Shown here: piece after piece, positions 1-9,368 of the stretch
Numbering within the stretch: position 1 is the stretch's first letter
Layout: each line of letters starts with the position of its first letter
Origin: Symsagittifera roscoffensis
Taxonomy: Eukaryota; Xenacoelomorpha; Acoela; Convolutidae
Length of the DNA: 64,000 nt
Direction: 5' to 3'
NCBI RefSeq assembly: GCF_963678635.1
Contig: NC_087071.1
Location: 12,165,088 to 12,229,087 of the forward strand
Program-made: the position numbers and the translations under genes
Notes under the pieces: generated by a model
Told to the model about the DNA's origin: nothing
The model's database searches: none
Seen by the model: the letters and a program-made list of their open reading frames with translations, nothing else

Positions 1-243
1 CACAATATTCAAATACTCCAACAAAACAGTTTACAATTAAAGTTTGAAATCACAGTTAAGTTAAACAATATTACCCAACATCCCTACCCATTAAACCCAC
101 CTAACATAACAGCTCAATCACTACCACCACCGTTTATAACTACTGAAGTAATATACAAATACGACAGATATACCAAAAACACAATTGGCTACATTACATT
201 TTATAATCCATACTCAGGATTATCATACACATGTATATTCTAA
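1..243 (+). CDS. C-terminal end of an upstream ORF of the env-bearing element (partial)
   Basis: Frame 1 is open from the window edge to a TAA at 241-243 (80 codons visible). It overlaps the start of the glycoprotein ORF by 13 nt in another frame. The visible protein is rich in Asn, Pro, Tyr and Thr and matches no family I know. Its base composition, very A-rich and G-poor on this strand, is the same as that of the glycoprotein ORF, which suggests one transcription unit. If the element is an LTR retrotransposon this could be the tail of pol or of an accessory ORF. The start lies outside the window. Confidence 0.5.
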   Translation, partial: HNIQILQQNSLQLKFEITVKLNNITQHPYPLNPPNITAQSLPPPFITTEVIYKYDRYTKNTIGYITFYNPYSGLSYTCIF

Positions 244-2849
244 AATTATTAATTTTTCTCCAACTCCTTTTTCTAGTAATCTCAAATCAAAACATAAACC
301 CTTCCCCTCGTACAGGACCACAAGATTTATTAGTAACACATTACGATTGTGAAGAAAATGAACAAAAAACACTACACAAATATGCAATAAATCAAGTATC
401 ACAATGTGAAACAGAACCACAAGCTATAGAAACCACAAATGTAATAGCGACACTCTATTCAAAAGCCCGAGCAACAACAGTTACAGGTTATAAATTCACA
501 GCAACATTTTCCGAAAAGAAAGTACATTGTTCACAAGTCTCGAACGGAAACAAAAACCGACTTGACCATGAATCATTCTATCAGAGTAATATAGAACGTC
601 TTTTACATCTCAATCCGGACGATTGTAAAAATGAATTACTTAGACTAAACATCACACAAAATAAAAACTCCGAAAGAAAGTTAGTTAACTTTCAAGTTTT
701 TTCAGACTCTGTACATCAATCACAACTTGAAAGACACCAAGGACATATAAAACTAGACGACAAATACCCGTATAACGGCGCACACGGACGATTAACCTAT
801 GACCTACACGATAAACATTGGATACCACACATTGGTATAAATAACCCATCAAACTGCAAAGCAGACACAAAAAATAAAGGATACCAAGAAATAATGTTTT
901 TCGATTGGAAAATACAACTCGAAAAAATACAACTAACACGAGATTTATCAGATAATACAATGATCTATCAAGGAATCCGATTACCTTGTAAAAATGATCA
1001 AGGTTATTGCGACCCTACAACGAGAACACAAGCAACAATTGTTTGGTTCCCCGAAGATACATGTACAACATTTCAAGTAGCAAGAATACACGCTCGTATG
1101 ATAAAATTTCACGAAAAATACTTTATACAATCAATTCCATATGAACAAGTACATCCATCACGAAAACAAAGTACTAATTTTAGAAACATACACAATATAG
1201 AAAATAAATTGACACGTTTTCAAATATATCAAGAAACAGAACTTGCATGTAAATACAGGAATCCACTTCACAGAACACAATACTCTGAAATATTAGTTGA
1301 ATACGAAAAAGGATTCGACATGACCACTGGAAAAATAAAACTTGACCCATATGCCACAGGTCATCCTCCAAACGAAGGAACATCCTATATACCAGTTAAT
1401 TTTGAAAAAAGCAACGGACAACCTGGTGGACATCTAAAACCCCATGACACCAGAAGCACACGCTTACAAGAATTATCACTAATGAATACTACATATTTCG
1501 GTAATATCCACTATGATATTCATTTAGATATGAAACTAGATTATACAATTAGCCGAATTTTTCAAGAAATGTCACTCTCCGAATTAGAAACACTACACCA
1601 ACTATGCGAATTAGAACGAACACAAATATTACAATCACTTGCACTAGCAGTATTAAAAATACCCTATGCAGGATACTTATTATCTGGAAATAGATCAAAT
1701 TTTTTAGACTATGAAGGAAACATCTTATGGTTTTATACTTGTACTAAAAAAGTATCACCACTATACGTTTTTGAAGATAAACGATGTTATAAAAGAATCC
1801 CTATCTTTTATAAGAATAAAGTACATTTCGTGGATACACTTTCACGAAGAACCTATTTCTGGGATACCGCAGTCCCATGTGGATCAGAAAACAGCCACAA
1901 TGTAGTACAACTAAACCCTGATGAAAATAAATATTATCTTCTCACTCCATATCCCACATTAATGCAATCACTCAAAAAATTTTCACCAGAAAGCATTCGC
2001 GCTATTGCTCGAAACCCAAATATAGACTTACAATCAATAGGAATCTATTCAAAATCAGATATTCAACATCACATTAGAACACAACAATTCCAAGAATTAT
2101 TAACACAAATGGACACTATACAAAGACAATCAATAGATCAAAATTTACGCAAACTTGCAGAAACCGCAGGATTTGCCGATATCTACACGCAAGACTATAG
2201 CGGATATTTTAAAGACATTAAAGATTATATATATCTAAACGGTGAAAAATACCGTCCCCAAGATATATCACCAATTAACATTTTTAGCTTTGTTACACTC
2301 AAAAATGAGATCCTCGATTTTCTAGGATGGCCCTACTACATCTTAGAAAAATTGACTATTTTATACGCAATGTTTAACTTTATTGGATTTCTTTTCTCAC
2401 TTTTAAAAGGAATCTACAACACATGTGCTATACACACACAAGTAAACAGACAAGCAAGCGTAGCACGCATACTCTTTGCAGGATTTTTTGGAATCTTTTC
2501 TACATCTATAAACAAAATTCTTTTAGACGCACAAATAAAAGAATATAACACAAAAATAGCAACACGACAAAATACATACGACGAAGAACATAACAATGTA
2601 GACATAACGCCAACGGCACCACAATTACCACCCCTGCCAAATAACCATCCACTATCCCTAGTCCCACGAAATTTTCGAAATTTAGCCATCACACATAATC
2701 CAAATTTTCGACTCACCACATCACAAAGTCCCATCCAACATATAATGACACACCAGTCACAAGATCATAATACTTATGAACAAATTATTGAACAACCCCA
2801 TACCACCGCTTTTCAGTCTCAAAATAATCATTTTTTTAGCCCACGATGA
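231..2849 (+). CDS. Chuvirus-like envelope glycoprotein (env-like protein)
   Basis: An intact 872-codon ORF. Residues 1-18 form a strong hydrophobic signal peptide. A long Cys-containing ectodomain with several N-x-S/T sequons follows. Around residues 515-580 there is a pattern I associate with Chuviridae (Jingchuvirales) glycoproteins: Cys-Tyr, two residues, a hydrophobic residue and Pro, then Tyr-x-Asn, Phe-x-Asp, Thr/Ser-Arg and a further Cys, followed by a Tyr/Pro-rich segment. A membrane segment lies near residues 700-725 and a second hydrophobic stretch near 746-762. A polar tail of about 110 residues rich in Asn, Gln, His and Pro ends the protein. The ATG at 231 lies inside the end of the preceding ORF and the stop overlaps the next ATG. 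Expected role: membrane fusion and entry, so this would be an env captured by a mobile element. Chuvirus-like G genes next to BEL/Pao pol genes are known in arthropod genomes. The family call rests on motif memory, not on a search. Confidence 0.62.
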   Translation: MYILKLLIFLQLLFLVISNQNINPSPRTGPQDLLVTHYDCEENEQKTLHKYAINQVSQCETEPQAIETTNVIATLYSKARATTVTGYKFTATFSEKKVHCSQVSNGNKNRLDHESFYQSNIERLLHLNPDDCKNELLRLNITQNKNSERKLVNFQVFSDSVHQSQLERHQGHIKLDDKYPYNGAHGRLTYDLHDKHWIPHIGINNPSNCKADTKNKGYQEIMFFDWKIQLEKIQLTRDLSDNTMIYQGIRLPCKNDQGYCDPTTRTQATIVWFPEDTCTTFQVARIHARMIKFHEKYFIQSIPYEQVHPSRKQSTNFRNIHNIENKLTRFQIYQETELACKYRNPLHRTQYSEILVEYEKGFDMTTGKIKLDPYATGHPPNEGTSYIPVNFEKSNGQPGGHLKPHDTRSTRLQELSLMNTTYFGNIHYDIHLDMKLDYTISRIFQEMSLSELETLHQLCELERTQILQSLALAVLKIPYAGYLLSGNRSNFLDYEGNILWFYTCTKKVSPLYVFEDKRCYKRIPIFYKNKVHFVDTLSRRTYFWDTAVPCGSENSHNVVQLNPDENKYYLLTPYPTLMQSLKKFSPESIRAIARNPNIDLQSIGIYSKSDIQHHIRTQQFQELLTQMDTIQRQSIDQNLRKLAETAGFADIYTQDYSGYFKDIKDYIYLNGEKYRPQDISPINIFSFVTLKNEILDFLGWPYYILEKLTILYAMFNFIGFLFSLLKGIYNTCAIHTQVNRQASVARILFAGFFGIFSTSINKILLDAQIKEYNTKIATRQNTYDEEHNNVDITPTAPQLPPLPNNHPLSLVPRNFRNLAITHNPNFRLTTSQSPIQHIMTHQSQDHNTYEQIIEQPHTTAFQSQNNHFFSPR

Positions 2850-4651
2850 GCCGCCAACTTGGATCACTACACCGATCAAATTCCCACCCAACCAATCTTA
2901 CCTCTCCAATCCCAATAATACCACTTTTTGCTTTTCCGCCACCCGATTTTCCATCTAGTAATGTAACATCAGGCATGAATTCCGACACTAATTCACACAT
3001 CTCAGTTTTATATTCCATCTCACAACTCAATAACCCGAATATTGAAACCCCCGATGAATTTGCCGACTCAGAACCATCCCCATCCAATAATTTTCATAAC
3101 TCTTCTAATTTTTCTCAACCCCCTTTTCAACCCATATTATCCAATAACCCTGACCCAATCACTTCCACACCCTCTTATGCTTCCCAAGTTACCCCAACCT
3201 ACTCCTCATTTCATTCTGACCAATCAACTCATTCTCCAGACACCCCCCGAATCTCCCCAGAGCTAGATAATTTTATTACCCTTCAACAACAACCCTACCA
3301 CCTCCATACCCCAACAATAAACCAAATCTCCTCCACAATAAATTCATCCAACCCCCCTACCCCTACACCCTCTTCAAATTATACTGAATCATTAGCACCA
3401 TCATCCACATCAACTGAATCTTCACTCAACACTAATAGAGCTTACCGCACTTTTAAAAGAAAGTTCCCCAACCATCCTTTCCCAGCAAAACCAGGAACAG
3501 CCCGTGAATACATCAACCACCCCAAGCATACTAACACAAAAGAATTTTTAGCCATCACCTTACCCTCATTCCCACAATACACCTTAAACACCCCCCACGA
3601 CACTAACGAAACACGCAACTTTGTAGATGAATACGTTTTAATGCCCACTCTCTCTTGGACCTCATATTATCATTTTACTAACCCTCTTTGCTTACCTTTA
3701 TCTAACACTCACATCGATATAGAGCGAAATACGGACATGCTATATCGACTCACTACACCACTAACCGCTAGACAATTTACTTACGTTGGATATAAAAAAT
3801 CACTAAAAACACACACTGCACCTAGAGCTAACGAATATACACTCGAATACTATGATCACAACATCATCAGAGCTAACCAAGATCAATTCTTAGACGACGA
3901 TCGCTTCGCTAATCCACAAATTACCGAGAAATTTTTCATCAAGACACCATATATATTTACACTAAACATCTTCGACCGAAAGTTTGATCACATTATTTCA
4001 GAAGCACTAACAGACACACAAGCATACGAAAGTTTTAAAGAACGCTTCCAAATAGTTTCACTAACCTTTCATTTCCTTGCACCACACGAAAGAGATTTAC
4101 ACTGCTCACACGATATTATGTTGCGCACTAAACAAACCCACACATATAGTTATTATCGCTTCATCCAAAATCACTTTGACCTACACACACCCTCTAGACA
4201 ACCACACCATCGTTTTCAATTCATTAATTCCAAATACACTTCACCATTTTTCCTAAATTTCACATATTGCATTAAAGATACTAACCTTCATGGTATTCTT
4301 CGCAATTATGATCCCATAACCCAAATGTACATCTTCTGTCCCATCACCAAGACCTTCAACGCCGAAGAATCCCGACCCTTCCTTATCCCGCACGAGTTTG
4401 TACAACCTATAGAAATCCCAATTTTAGAATTCATCCACAACACTAAATTCAATCACAAATTATATAATCTAATCCAAAACACACCTTATGAGTTTGCAGT
4501 TGGCACTGAAGAACTAACCACTATCAAGGCACTTCAATTGGTTTGGCCACTGCTTCAGACTAAAAATATCATCCGCATCTTAGCTAAACTACTAACAAAT
4601 TCCGATCTCATCCACGACATCTTCCCCCACGGTTTTTTCCCCGACGACTAA
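2846..4651 (+). CDS. Unknown 601-aa protein of the env cassette
   Basis: An intact ORF whose ATG (2846-2848) overlaps the glycoprotein stop codon as ATGA, a layout that suits termination-reinitiation or an alternative start. Residues 1 to about 200 are low-complexity and very rich in Ser, Pro, Thr and Asn, so probably disordered. A short basic patch near residues 205-215 (RTFKRKF) could bind nucleic acid or act as a nuclear signal. Residues ~220-601 look folded, with many aromatic and His residues and a regular hydrophobic pattern. There is no signal peptide or clear membrane segment. I do not recognise it: it resembles neither Gag, protease, RT nor integrase, and no chuvirus nucleoprotein I know. 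Its position, overlap and freedom from stops suggest a functional partner of the glycoprotein, such as a matrix, nucleic-acid-binding or accessory protein. That role is inference. Confidence 0.7.
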   Translation: MSRQLGSLHRSNSHPTNLTSPIPIIPLFAFPPPDFPSSNVTSGMNSDTNSHISVLYSISQLNNPNIETPDEFADSEPSPSNNFHNSSNFSQPPFQPILSNNPDPITSTPSYASQVTPTYSSFHSDQSTHSPDTPRISPELDNFITLQQQPYHLHTPTINQISSTINSSNPPTPTPSSNYTESLAPSSTSTESSLNTNRAYRTFKRKFPNHPFPAKPGTAREYINHPKHTNTKEFLAITLPSFPQYTLNTPHDTNETRNFVDEYVLMPTLSWTSYYHFTNPLCLPLSNTHIDIERNTDMLYRLTTPLTARQFTYVGYKKSLKTHTAPRANEYTLEYYDHNIIRANQDQFLDDDRFANPQITEKFFIKTPYIFTLNIFDRKFDHIISEALTDTQAYESFKERFQIVSLTFHFLAPHERDLHCSHDIMLRTKQTHTYSYYRFIQNHFDLHTPSRQPHHRFQFINSKYTSPFFLNFTYCIKDTNLHGILRNYDPITQMYIFCPITKTFNAEESRPFLIPHEFVQPIEIPILEFIHNTKFNHKLYNLIQNTPYEFAVGTEELTTIKALQLVWPLLQTKNIIRILAKLLTNSDLIHDIFPHGFFPDD

Positions 4652-4654
4652 CAG

Positions 4655-4733
4655 GTAAGTATGAATTAAATAAATATTACTAACTAATTAAAATATTAAA
4701 AAACTCACCATACTTTATCCATGTTTTCTTTAG
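4655..4733 (+). other. 79-bp intron just after the last stop codon of the cassette
   Basis: The sequence reads ACAG|GTAAGT at the donor, has a perfect TACTAAC branch motif at 4678-4684 and ends in a T-rich TTTCTTTAG acceptor. The donor lies four bases after the TAA of the 601-aa ORF. The intron would therefore sit in the 3' UTR, or join a spliced subgenomic RNA. All three signals match consensus, so chance is unlikely, but use in vivo is not shown. Confidence 0.6.
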
Positions 4734-5508
4734 GTTTTTAGCCTTCATCCGACAATCACCTACAAAAACCACAAAAGACAAATAAAAATCGCAAATTTCA
4801 TCAAACAGATTTCAAAAATTCTATTAATCTCTTACACTTATAAATTTATAAATTTAATACCAATGCAGTAAATTCATTTCTAAAATTTTCCCCACAAGCA
4901 GTAAATCTAATTATGATGAAAATTTGTAACTTAAAATTCCCCCATAACTAGCAGTAAATTTCCAAATTCTATGCAGTAAATTAATAAAATGCAAATGCAG
5001 TACTAACCTTTTGATATTTTCATTCATTCGCACAGAAATTCTATCCACACTCGCACAGCTCGCCCACGAAGAATTGTTTAAAATAATGAATTTCAGTTTC
5101 AAGTTTTCACACTCAACAACTCTAACATATAATAACATGTTTCAAACCTTCCTTTAACCCGGTTGGAAAGGAATCATATACTAAACAAAACTAACCAACG
5201 CAGCTTACTAAATACCACAAATCATAGAATAACAGCATGACTAAGAAAAGGAAACCAACGGTACCCAAACCGGATTAACCCAGTTTAAAACTGGATAATT
5301 TATTCTTTTGAAGACTATTATAAAGTCTAAAAAAGAAATAATAAAACACAAAAAAGTCGAAAGACAAACCCATACCACGAACAATTTGCTTTTTGGAAAA
5401 AGGACATAACCAACAAGACATAAGAAAAACCACAACAAACCCAACATAAAACGTTGTCACATAACAGGACCCCTCATAAAAACCGCATGAAATCATACTC
5501 CCACTCCT
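4734..5508 (+). other. A-rich non-coding stretch with GCAGTAAATT repeats
   Basis: There is no plausible CDS. The motif GCAGTAAAT(T/C) occurs at 4865, 4898, 4951 and 4973, with a truncated GCAGTA at 4997. The spacing is irregular (about 22-53 bp). This is the segment between the last ORF of the cassette and the LTR-like region. The ORFs that can be read on the minus strand here have low-complexity translations and are shadows of the A-rich composition. Confidence 0.45.
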
Positions 5509-5633
5509 GGCCTAACCCACCAGGAAGGACGTCCTGAGCATGCTCTATAGCCGGCCTAACCCACCGCGCTACATCCACGCTTTGTGACCACACCTCTATT
5601 TTTAATAAGAGCTACTCAAGGGTGAGTAACTCT
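5509..5633 (+). repeat. Direct repeat GGCCTAACCCACC and a short hairpin
   Basis: GGCCTAACCCACC occurs twice, at 5509-5521 and 5553-5565, in a locally GC-richer island. A hairpin follows: AGAGCTACTC (5608-5617), a loop of 6 nt, then GAGTAACTCT (5624-5633), paired with one mismatch. On the minus strand the island has some resemblance to a tRNA A-box, but I see no B-box, so no tRNA gene is called. A regulatory or RNA-structure role in the element is possible. Confidence 0.4.
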
Positions 5634-6158
5634 TCAAAATAACCGAACTAAAACAAAAAGCTTTTGTGAAAACAACTAACTAAAATCATAATTAAAAAAT
5701 ATTAAACTAATAAATGTTTTATAAAATGTAAATTACATTATGCAATACATAGATCAGAATACAACACCAAGGACGAACATCTAAAGACAAAACGACCCCA
5801 CTACACTCGAGAGAGAATGACCAACCACAATCGATATGCCACTCACAATCACAACTCAAAGGATTTAGAGTACGACTTGACTTCGCAGAAAAGGACTTCA
5901 TTGAACTAGACCAATGACCACCTCGATGTTCAAGTATACGTACAGATCCGAGTAACCAGGCATCCCCTCCACGCACAATCTCCACGCCATTCCCAAACTA
6001 GATCAGACACAAAAGAAGTTCTCCACGCAGAACAGAAAAACCTGACATAGCCAACCATTCTGAAATCAGATTTGAGTTTGTTGCAAAGACTTAGTCGTTG
6101 TCACTAGAAGACACAACGTCTTATGTCTCTAACTCCAGCTTCCTGGAACTTCTTTAAC
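5634..6158 (+). other. Non-coding part of the env-bearing element
   Basis: No conserved ORF, tRNA or terminal repeat is visible. It lies between the hairpin and the purine tract before the LTR-like sequence and probably belongs to the 3' untranslated part of the element. Confidence 0.3.
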
Positions 6159-6178
6159 AAAGAGGAAACGGAAGAAAA
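6159..6178 (+). promoter_or_regulatory. Candidate polypurine tract
   Basis: Twenty bases, purine except for one C at 6169, directly before a TG dinucleotide at 6179. In LTR retroelements such a tract primes plus-strand DNA synthesis and marks the left end of the 3' LTR. This is positional inference only. Confidence 0.35.
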
Positions 6179-6764
6179 TGATGTTCGCCAAAAACCAACG
6201 TCCATCATCCATCCTTCAAATTGCAGAAGAACTATTCTAAAAAACTCTGTAAAACCCGGATGGGTGGAACCTGATCTAAACTACATTTTATGATTGGATA
6301 AATTAGATATTTTACCAATGTAAAGTATTTAATATTAACCAATCATGATCCATCTAACTAACAACCCACTTATTTGTAAGTGCTGAAGTTACTTGTAATT
6401 TCAGCACCAGAGAGATTTGAATTTAACTTAGAAATTAGTTGGACTCTCCCGAGCACTTCAGCAGCCGCAATAAACCAGTATACCCTAGATCTATTGAGCC
6501 TAGCAGAGACTAGTTAAACAACCTGAGACTAGATAGTATAAGAGTAAGATTAGGATCGGTATTAGACTAAGAAGTTGCACGAATCTATCCGGCCGAAAAT
6601 AAGATAGCGTGACGAGCAGACGGTGTACCCTATCCGAAATTACTCTATGAGTTATACACTCCAGTCCTAACTCACATGGTTAGTAAACATGACATTGATC
6701 CGAATAAAACTTTTGTTGCTGCTTAAGGGGTTAAATACTGCTGGCGGCGAGTGTTGTCTTAACA
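6179..6764 (+). mobile_element. LTR-like region, possible 3' LTR of the env-bearing element
   Basis: It begins TGATGTT right after the candidate polypurine tract. It has an AT-rich U3-like part, a polyadenylation signal AATAAA at 6469-6474 and a U5-like part. The right end is uncertain: candidates are the ACA at about 6692-6694 and the TTAACA near 6760-6764. The matching 5' LTR would lie upstream of the window, so neither LTR identity nor a target duplication can be tested here. Confidence 0.35.
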
Positions 6765-7364
6765 AGCAGAGTCGATGCTAATTATAAAAATAAATTGGAC
6801 GGAAGGTTAAAATCAAATCTGCGCGCGTCTTTGGGCGACAAACGCTAAAAGGCTATTGCAAGCCAAAAAGCCACCATTAAACGTGAATACTATCAAAAAC
6901 CCAAATGTAATTGATGGCAAAAACAGAAGATGATAATTAAACGAGAGAAGAACATTATGCAGGAATGTTTGAAGGTTCGACAGAAAGCGGGAGCACAAAA
7001 CATTTGAGAAAAACAAGTATTTAAAAGCATTGACAACCAGATGTGGTTTTACAAAAAAAAAACGGGTATTTTTGGTACATTTTTATAAGGAAAATTTGAT
7101 GACAAGCAGGAACTATCGTGATAGATCAACCGACTTACAGGGTGTGGACATACCATCGCGACCGAGATACGGTATTTCCAGAGTTTTTCCGCTGTCCAGA
7201 CTTAAAATCCTGTCCAGAATATGGATTATCGGTCGCGGAATCAACAATTCCGCGACTGAAAAAGTTTTATAAAAGTTATTCGCCGACATCGACCCGGGAG
7301 GCCGTGGCCTGGGCTATCATTAACAGAAATCATTCACCCAAATTAACCGAAAGTGTTACAACTG
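6765..7364. other. No recognisable gene
   Basis: Flank to the right of the LTR-like region. Short overlapping plus-strand ORFs around 7030-7417 have no family resemblance and sit in a decayed repeat context. I see no RNA gene. Confidence 0.3.
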
Positions 7365-7815
7365 TAAATTGTCGATGGGATCTTTACATAGTCTCCATGA
7401 TTACTAGCCACTATTAGTCATGTTTTTATTCAAATCTCGGTCATCAGATAGCAGAAAGTTGTCGAACTATTTTTGAGAGTTTGGAAAAGCGCGTCGCTGA
7501 AATAAAGGTGCTGAAAAATAGTTTGTTTGGTTTATGAGTATTGTTCTATGGTGCCAGGTTGAGAGCTAAATATCTTGGCTCAAGTTTTAACTCATCCCTT
7601 GCTTTGGCTTGCATTTGGCCTATTGTTTATTTGAGGCTGAGTTTATAAAAAAGAGAGGAGAAATATTGGTATGTCGGGGTACCTATTGAAGCAATTCGCT
7701 TCCAAAAAAAACAACAATTGAAAATATTCACTATGACTTTTGTTGTACGATGGCAAAAACGAGCTACTTCGTCAATTGTGGTCGAGGTCCCAGACTCTTG
7801 TCCAGAAAGCGTTCT
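7365..7815 (+). repeat. Dispersed repeat, copy 1 (related to 31375-31680)
   Basis: Segments match 31375-31680 in order. Both have a 'GGATCTTTACATAG' start, a region around 'ATTCAAATCTCGGTCATCAG' (7428 onwards) that corresponds to 'GTTCAAAACTCGGTGGTCAG' (31453 onwards), and an end around 'TGTACGATGGCAAAAACGA'. The copies are strongly diverged. In both places a member of the hAT-type MITE family described below follows downstream. Confidence 0.5.
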
Positions 7816-8393
7816 AGCCAAAGGAGAACTGATACTCTAAAAAAAAAACGTTGTTTTGCCTCCGATTAGTCAACCAGTCAAAAACTAAAACGTCAAACGT
7901 CAAAACTAAAACCGAAACTCAAAACAATTGATTCCGAATAAATTTTGGTTTTTTTGAATTAGCCGGCAAATTTTAATGGTGATAGATTTTGATTGTTTCA
8001 ACGCAATCAAAAATGTCAAAAATCGAAAGTGATGCACCGAGAAGAAACAAAAACAATGTGGAGTACGTAGCAATACAGCCGTTATAATACTTCAAAGCTG
8101 CAATAACAAACATTTCACTAATAACCAATTCTGGGAATTTCTAACAAATAAACCTAAAAACACATATGATTATTATTTCAAGTAGCACTTCTGATAGCAA
8201 GTCATTCTTTATGCTTTTTTTCGCTCTCTTGCAAGAAATTGCTAATCACTTATCAACAATTAATTCGAAGAATTATCAGGATTGTGAAATGTGAGATAAA
8301 ATTTTTAACGAGAGACTGAACTTTAATTTACTCTATTAAAAAAAATACTCAAATTATTATTTTTGGCTTTGTAATGAAACTGAATTTGTCTTC
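7816..8393. other. No gene seen
   Basis: AT-rich sequence with short A-tracts and no open frame of interest on either strand. Nothing further supported. Confidence 0.3.
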
Positions 8394-8657
8394 ATGCTCA
8401 CTTCAATTATTGGAACCGATCATTTGCCCATACGCTTTACTATAATTGATACAAATACCTCACTAACTTTACAACTAAAATCTTACGATAACTTCCCTCG
8501 AAAAATTACCCGAATCACTCGGATCAATTACCCATATTACAAAAAAAATGTGGTCAGAACCGTTGATACAAGTATCTACTCCTTCCAATATGTAACATCG
8601 ACATTATCTTCAACAATACACAATGATGCCAAACATCTTCAAGAAAATGAAAATTAG
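8394..8657 (+). pseudogene. Possible LINE endonuclease fragment
   Basis: An 87-codon open frame whose beginning reads like the C-terminal end of an APE-type LINE endonuclease, where Ser/Thr-Asp-His-x-Pro-Ile is followed by an alternating hydrophobic strand (here TDHLPIRFTI). The rest is not recognisable. No RT follows in order, so this would be a small relic. Chance resemblance is possible. Confidence 0.3.
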
Positions 8658-8715
8658 AAGTATCGATTTAGATGAGTAGGCATTTAGATGAGTAGGCATG
8701 ACGTAAGAAACTGGG

Positions 8716-9057
8716 TACATTCTACAGACAAGAACTCTTGATTTTGACAATTACTTGGATCGCTATCCCTCAGAAACGCATCAGACATATTATGATGGTC
8801 TCAGAAGTTACCCTACGAATACTCAGTGCCGAAATTCAAAACATCTTGGGTTTCAAGCTCCTATAGAAAACGACTTTTCATCAATTAGAGTTCCAGGTTA
8901 TTAATTTATTTCTGAATGCCATTTTGGTGGAGTTAAAGGATTGGAATTGCTTACAGCTCATGAAAAAGAAAAAAGAATTCCCCAATTTGATAACCTCAGC
9001 GTAGAATTTGGGACAAAGAAATGCTCTACACATATAATTTCGAGCAAGATAAAATAG
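8716..9057 (+). pseudogene. Decayed reading frame of unknown origin
   Basis: One frame runs 113 codons with a single internal TAA at 8902-8904 and a TAG at 9055. Its amino-acid composition is protein-like (Tyr, Asp, Arg, His and Pro mixed, with no low complexity), unlike neighbouring shadow frames. The last 70 bp recur at about 9890-9965, so the frame probably belongs to a dispersed element. No family recognised. Confidence 0.3.
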
Positions 9058-9360
9058 AGAAATCTAATGGCAATGGTTTGCAAAGTAAAACAGAGATTCG
9101 AAGCCCAATCACTTCATTTTGACAAATCTGAGATAGTACTTCAGAAATTTGTCAAAACTTGTAAAATAACAGTTCCATCAGTTTCATTCTTTCAGTTGAA
9201 GCTTTCGGATAGCTTTTTTGAAATTAATTAATGCAGTTTTCAAAAATTGGACTGTTTATGCTATTTGAAAAATGTTCAAATGTTATGTCATACTAGATTT
9301 TTTTTATAAGTCATGCTATTTGGAATTCTTAAATTTTTCATTGACATTTGAGACCTAATC

Positions 9361-9368
9361 ATTTTAAA
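9361..9368 (+). repeat. Left target-site duplication ATTTTAAA
   Basis: Eight bases directly before the MITE, identical to 9797-9804. Eight-base duplications are typical of hAT insertions. Confidence 0.85.

Noticed and set aside
5241..5496. Minus-strand hydrophobic ORFs
   Set aside because: They are Phe/Leu/Val-rich translations of the A-rich strand of the element, overlapping each other, with no family signal.
5500..5590. tRNA gene on the minus strand
   Set aside because: There is an A-box-like segment but no B-box and no cloverleaf that I can draw.
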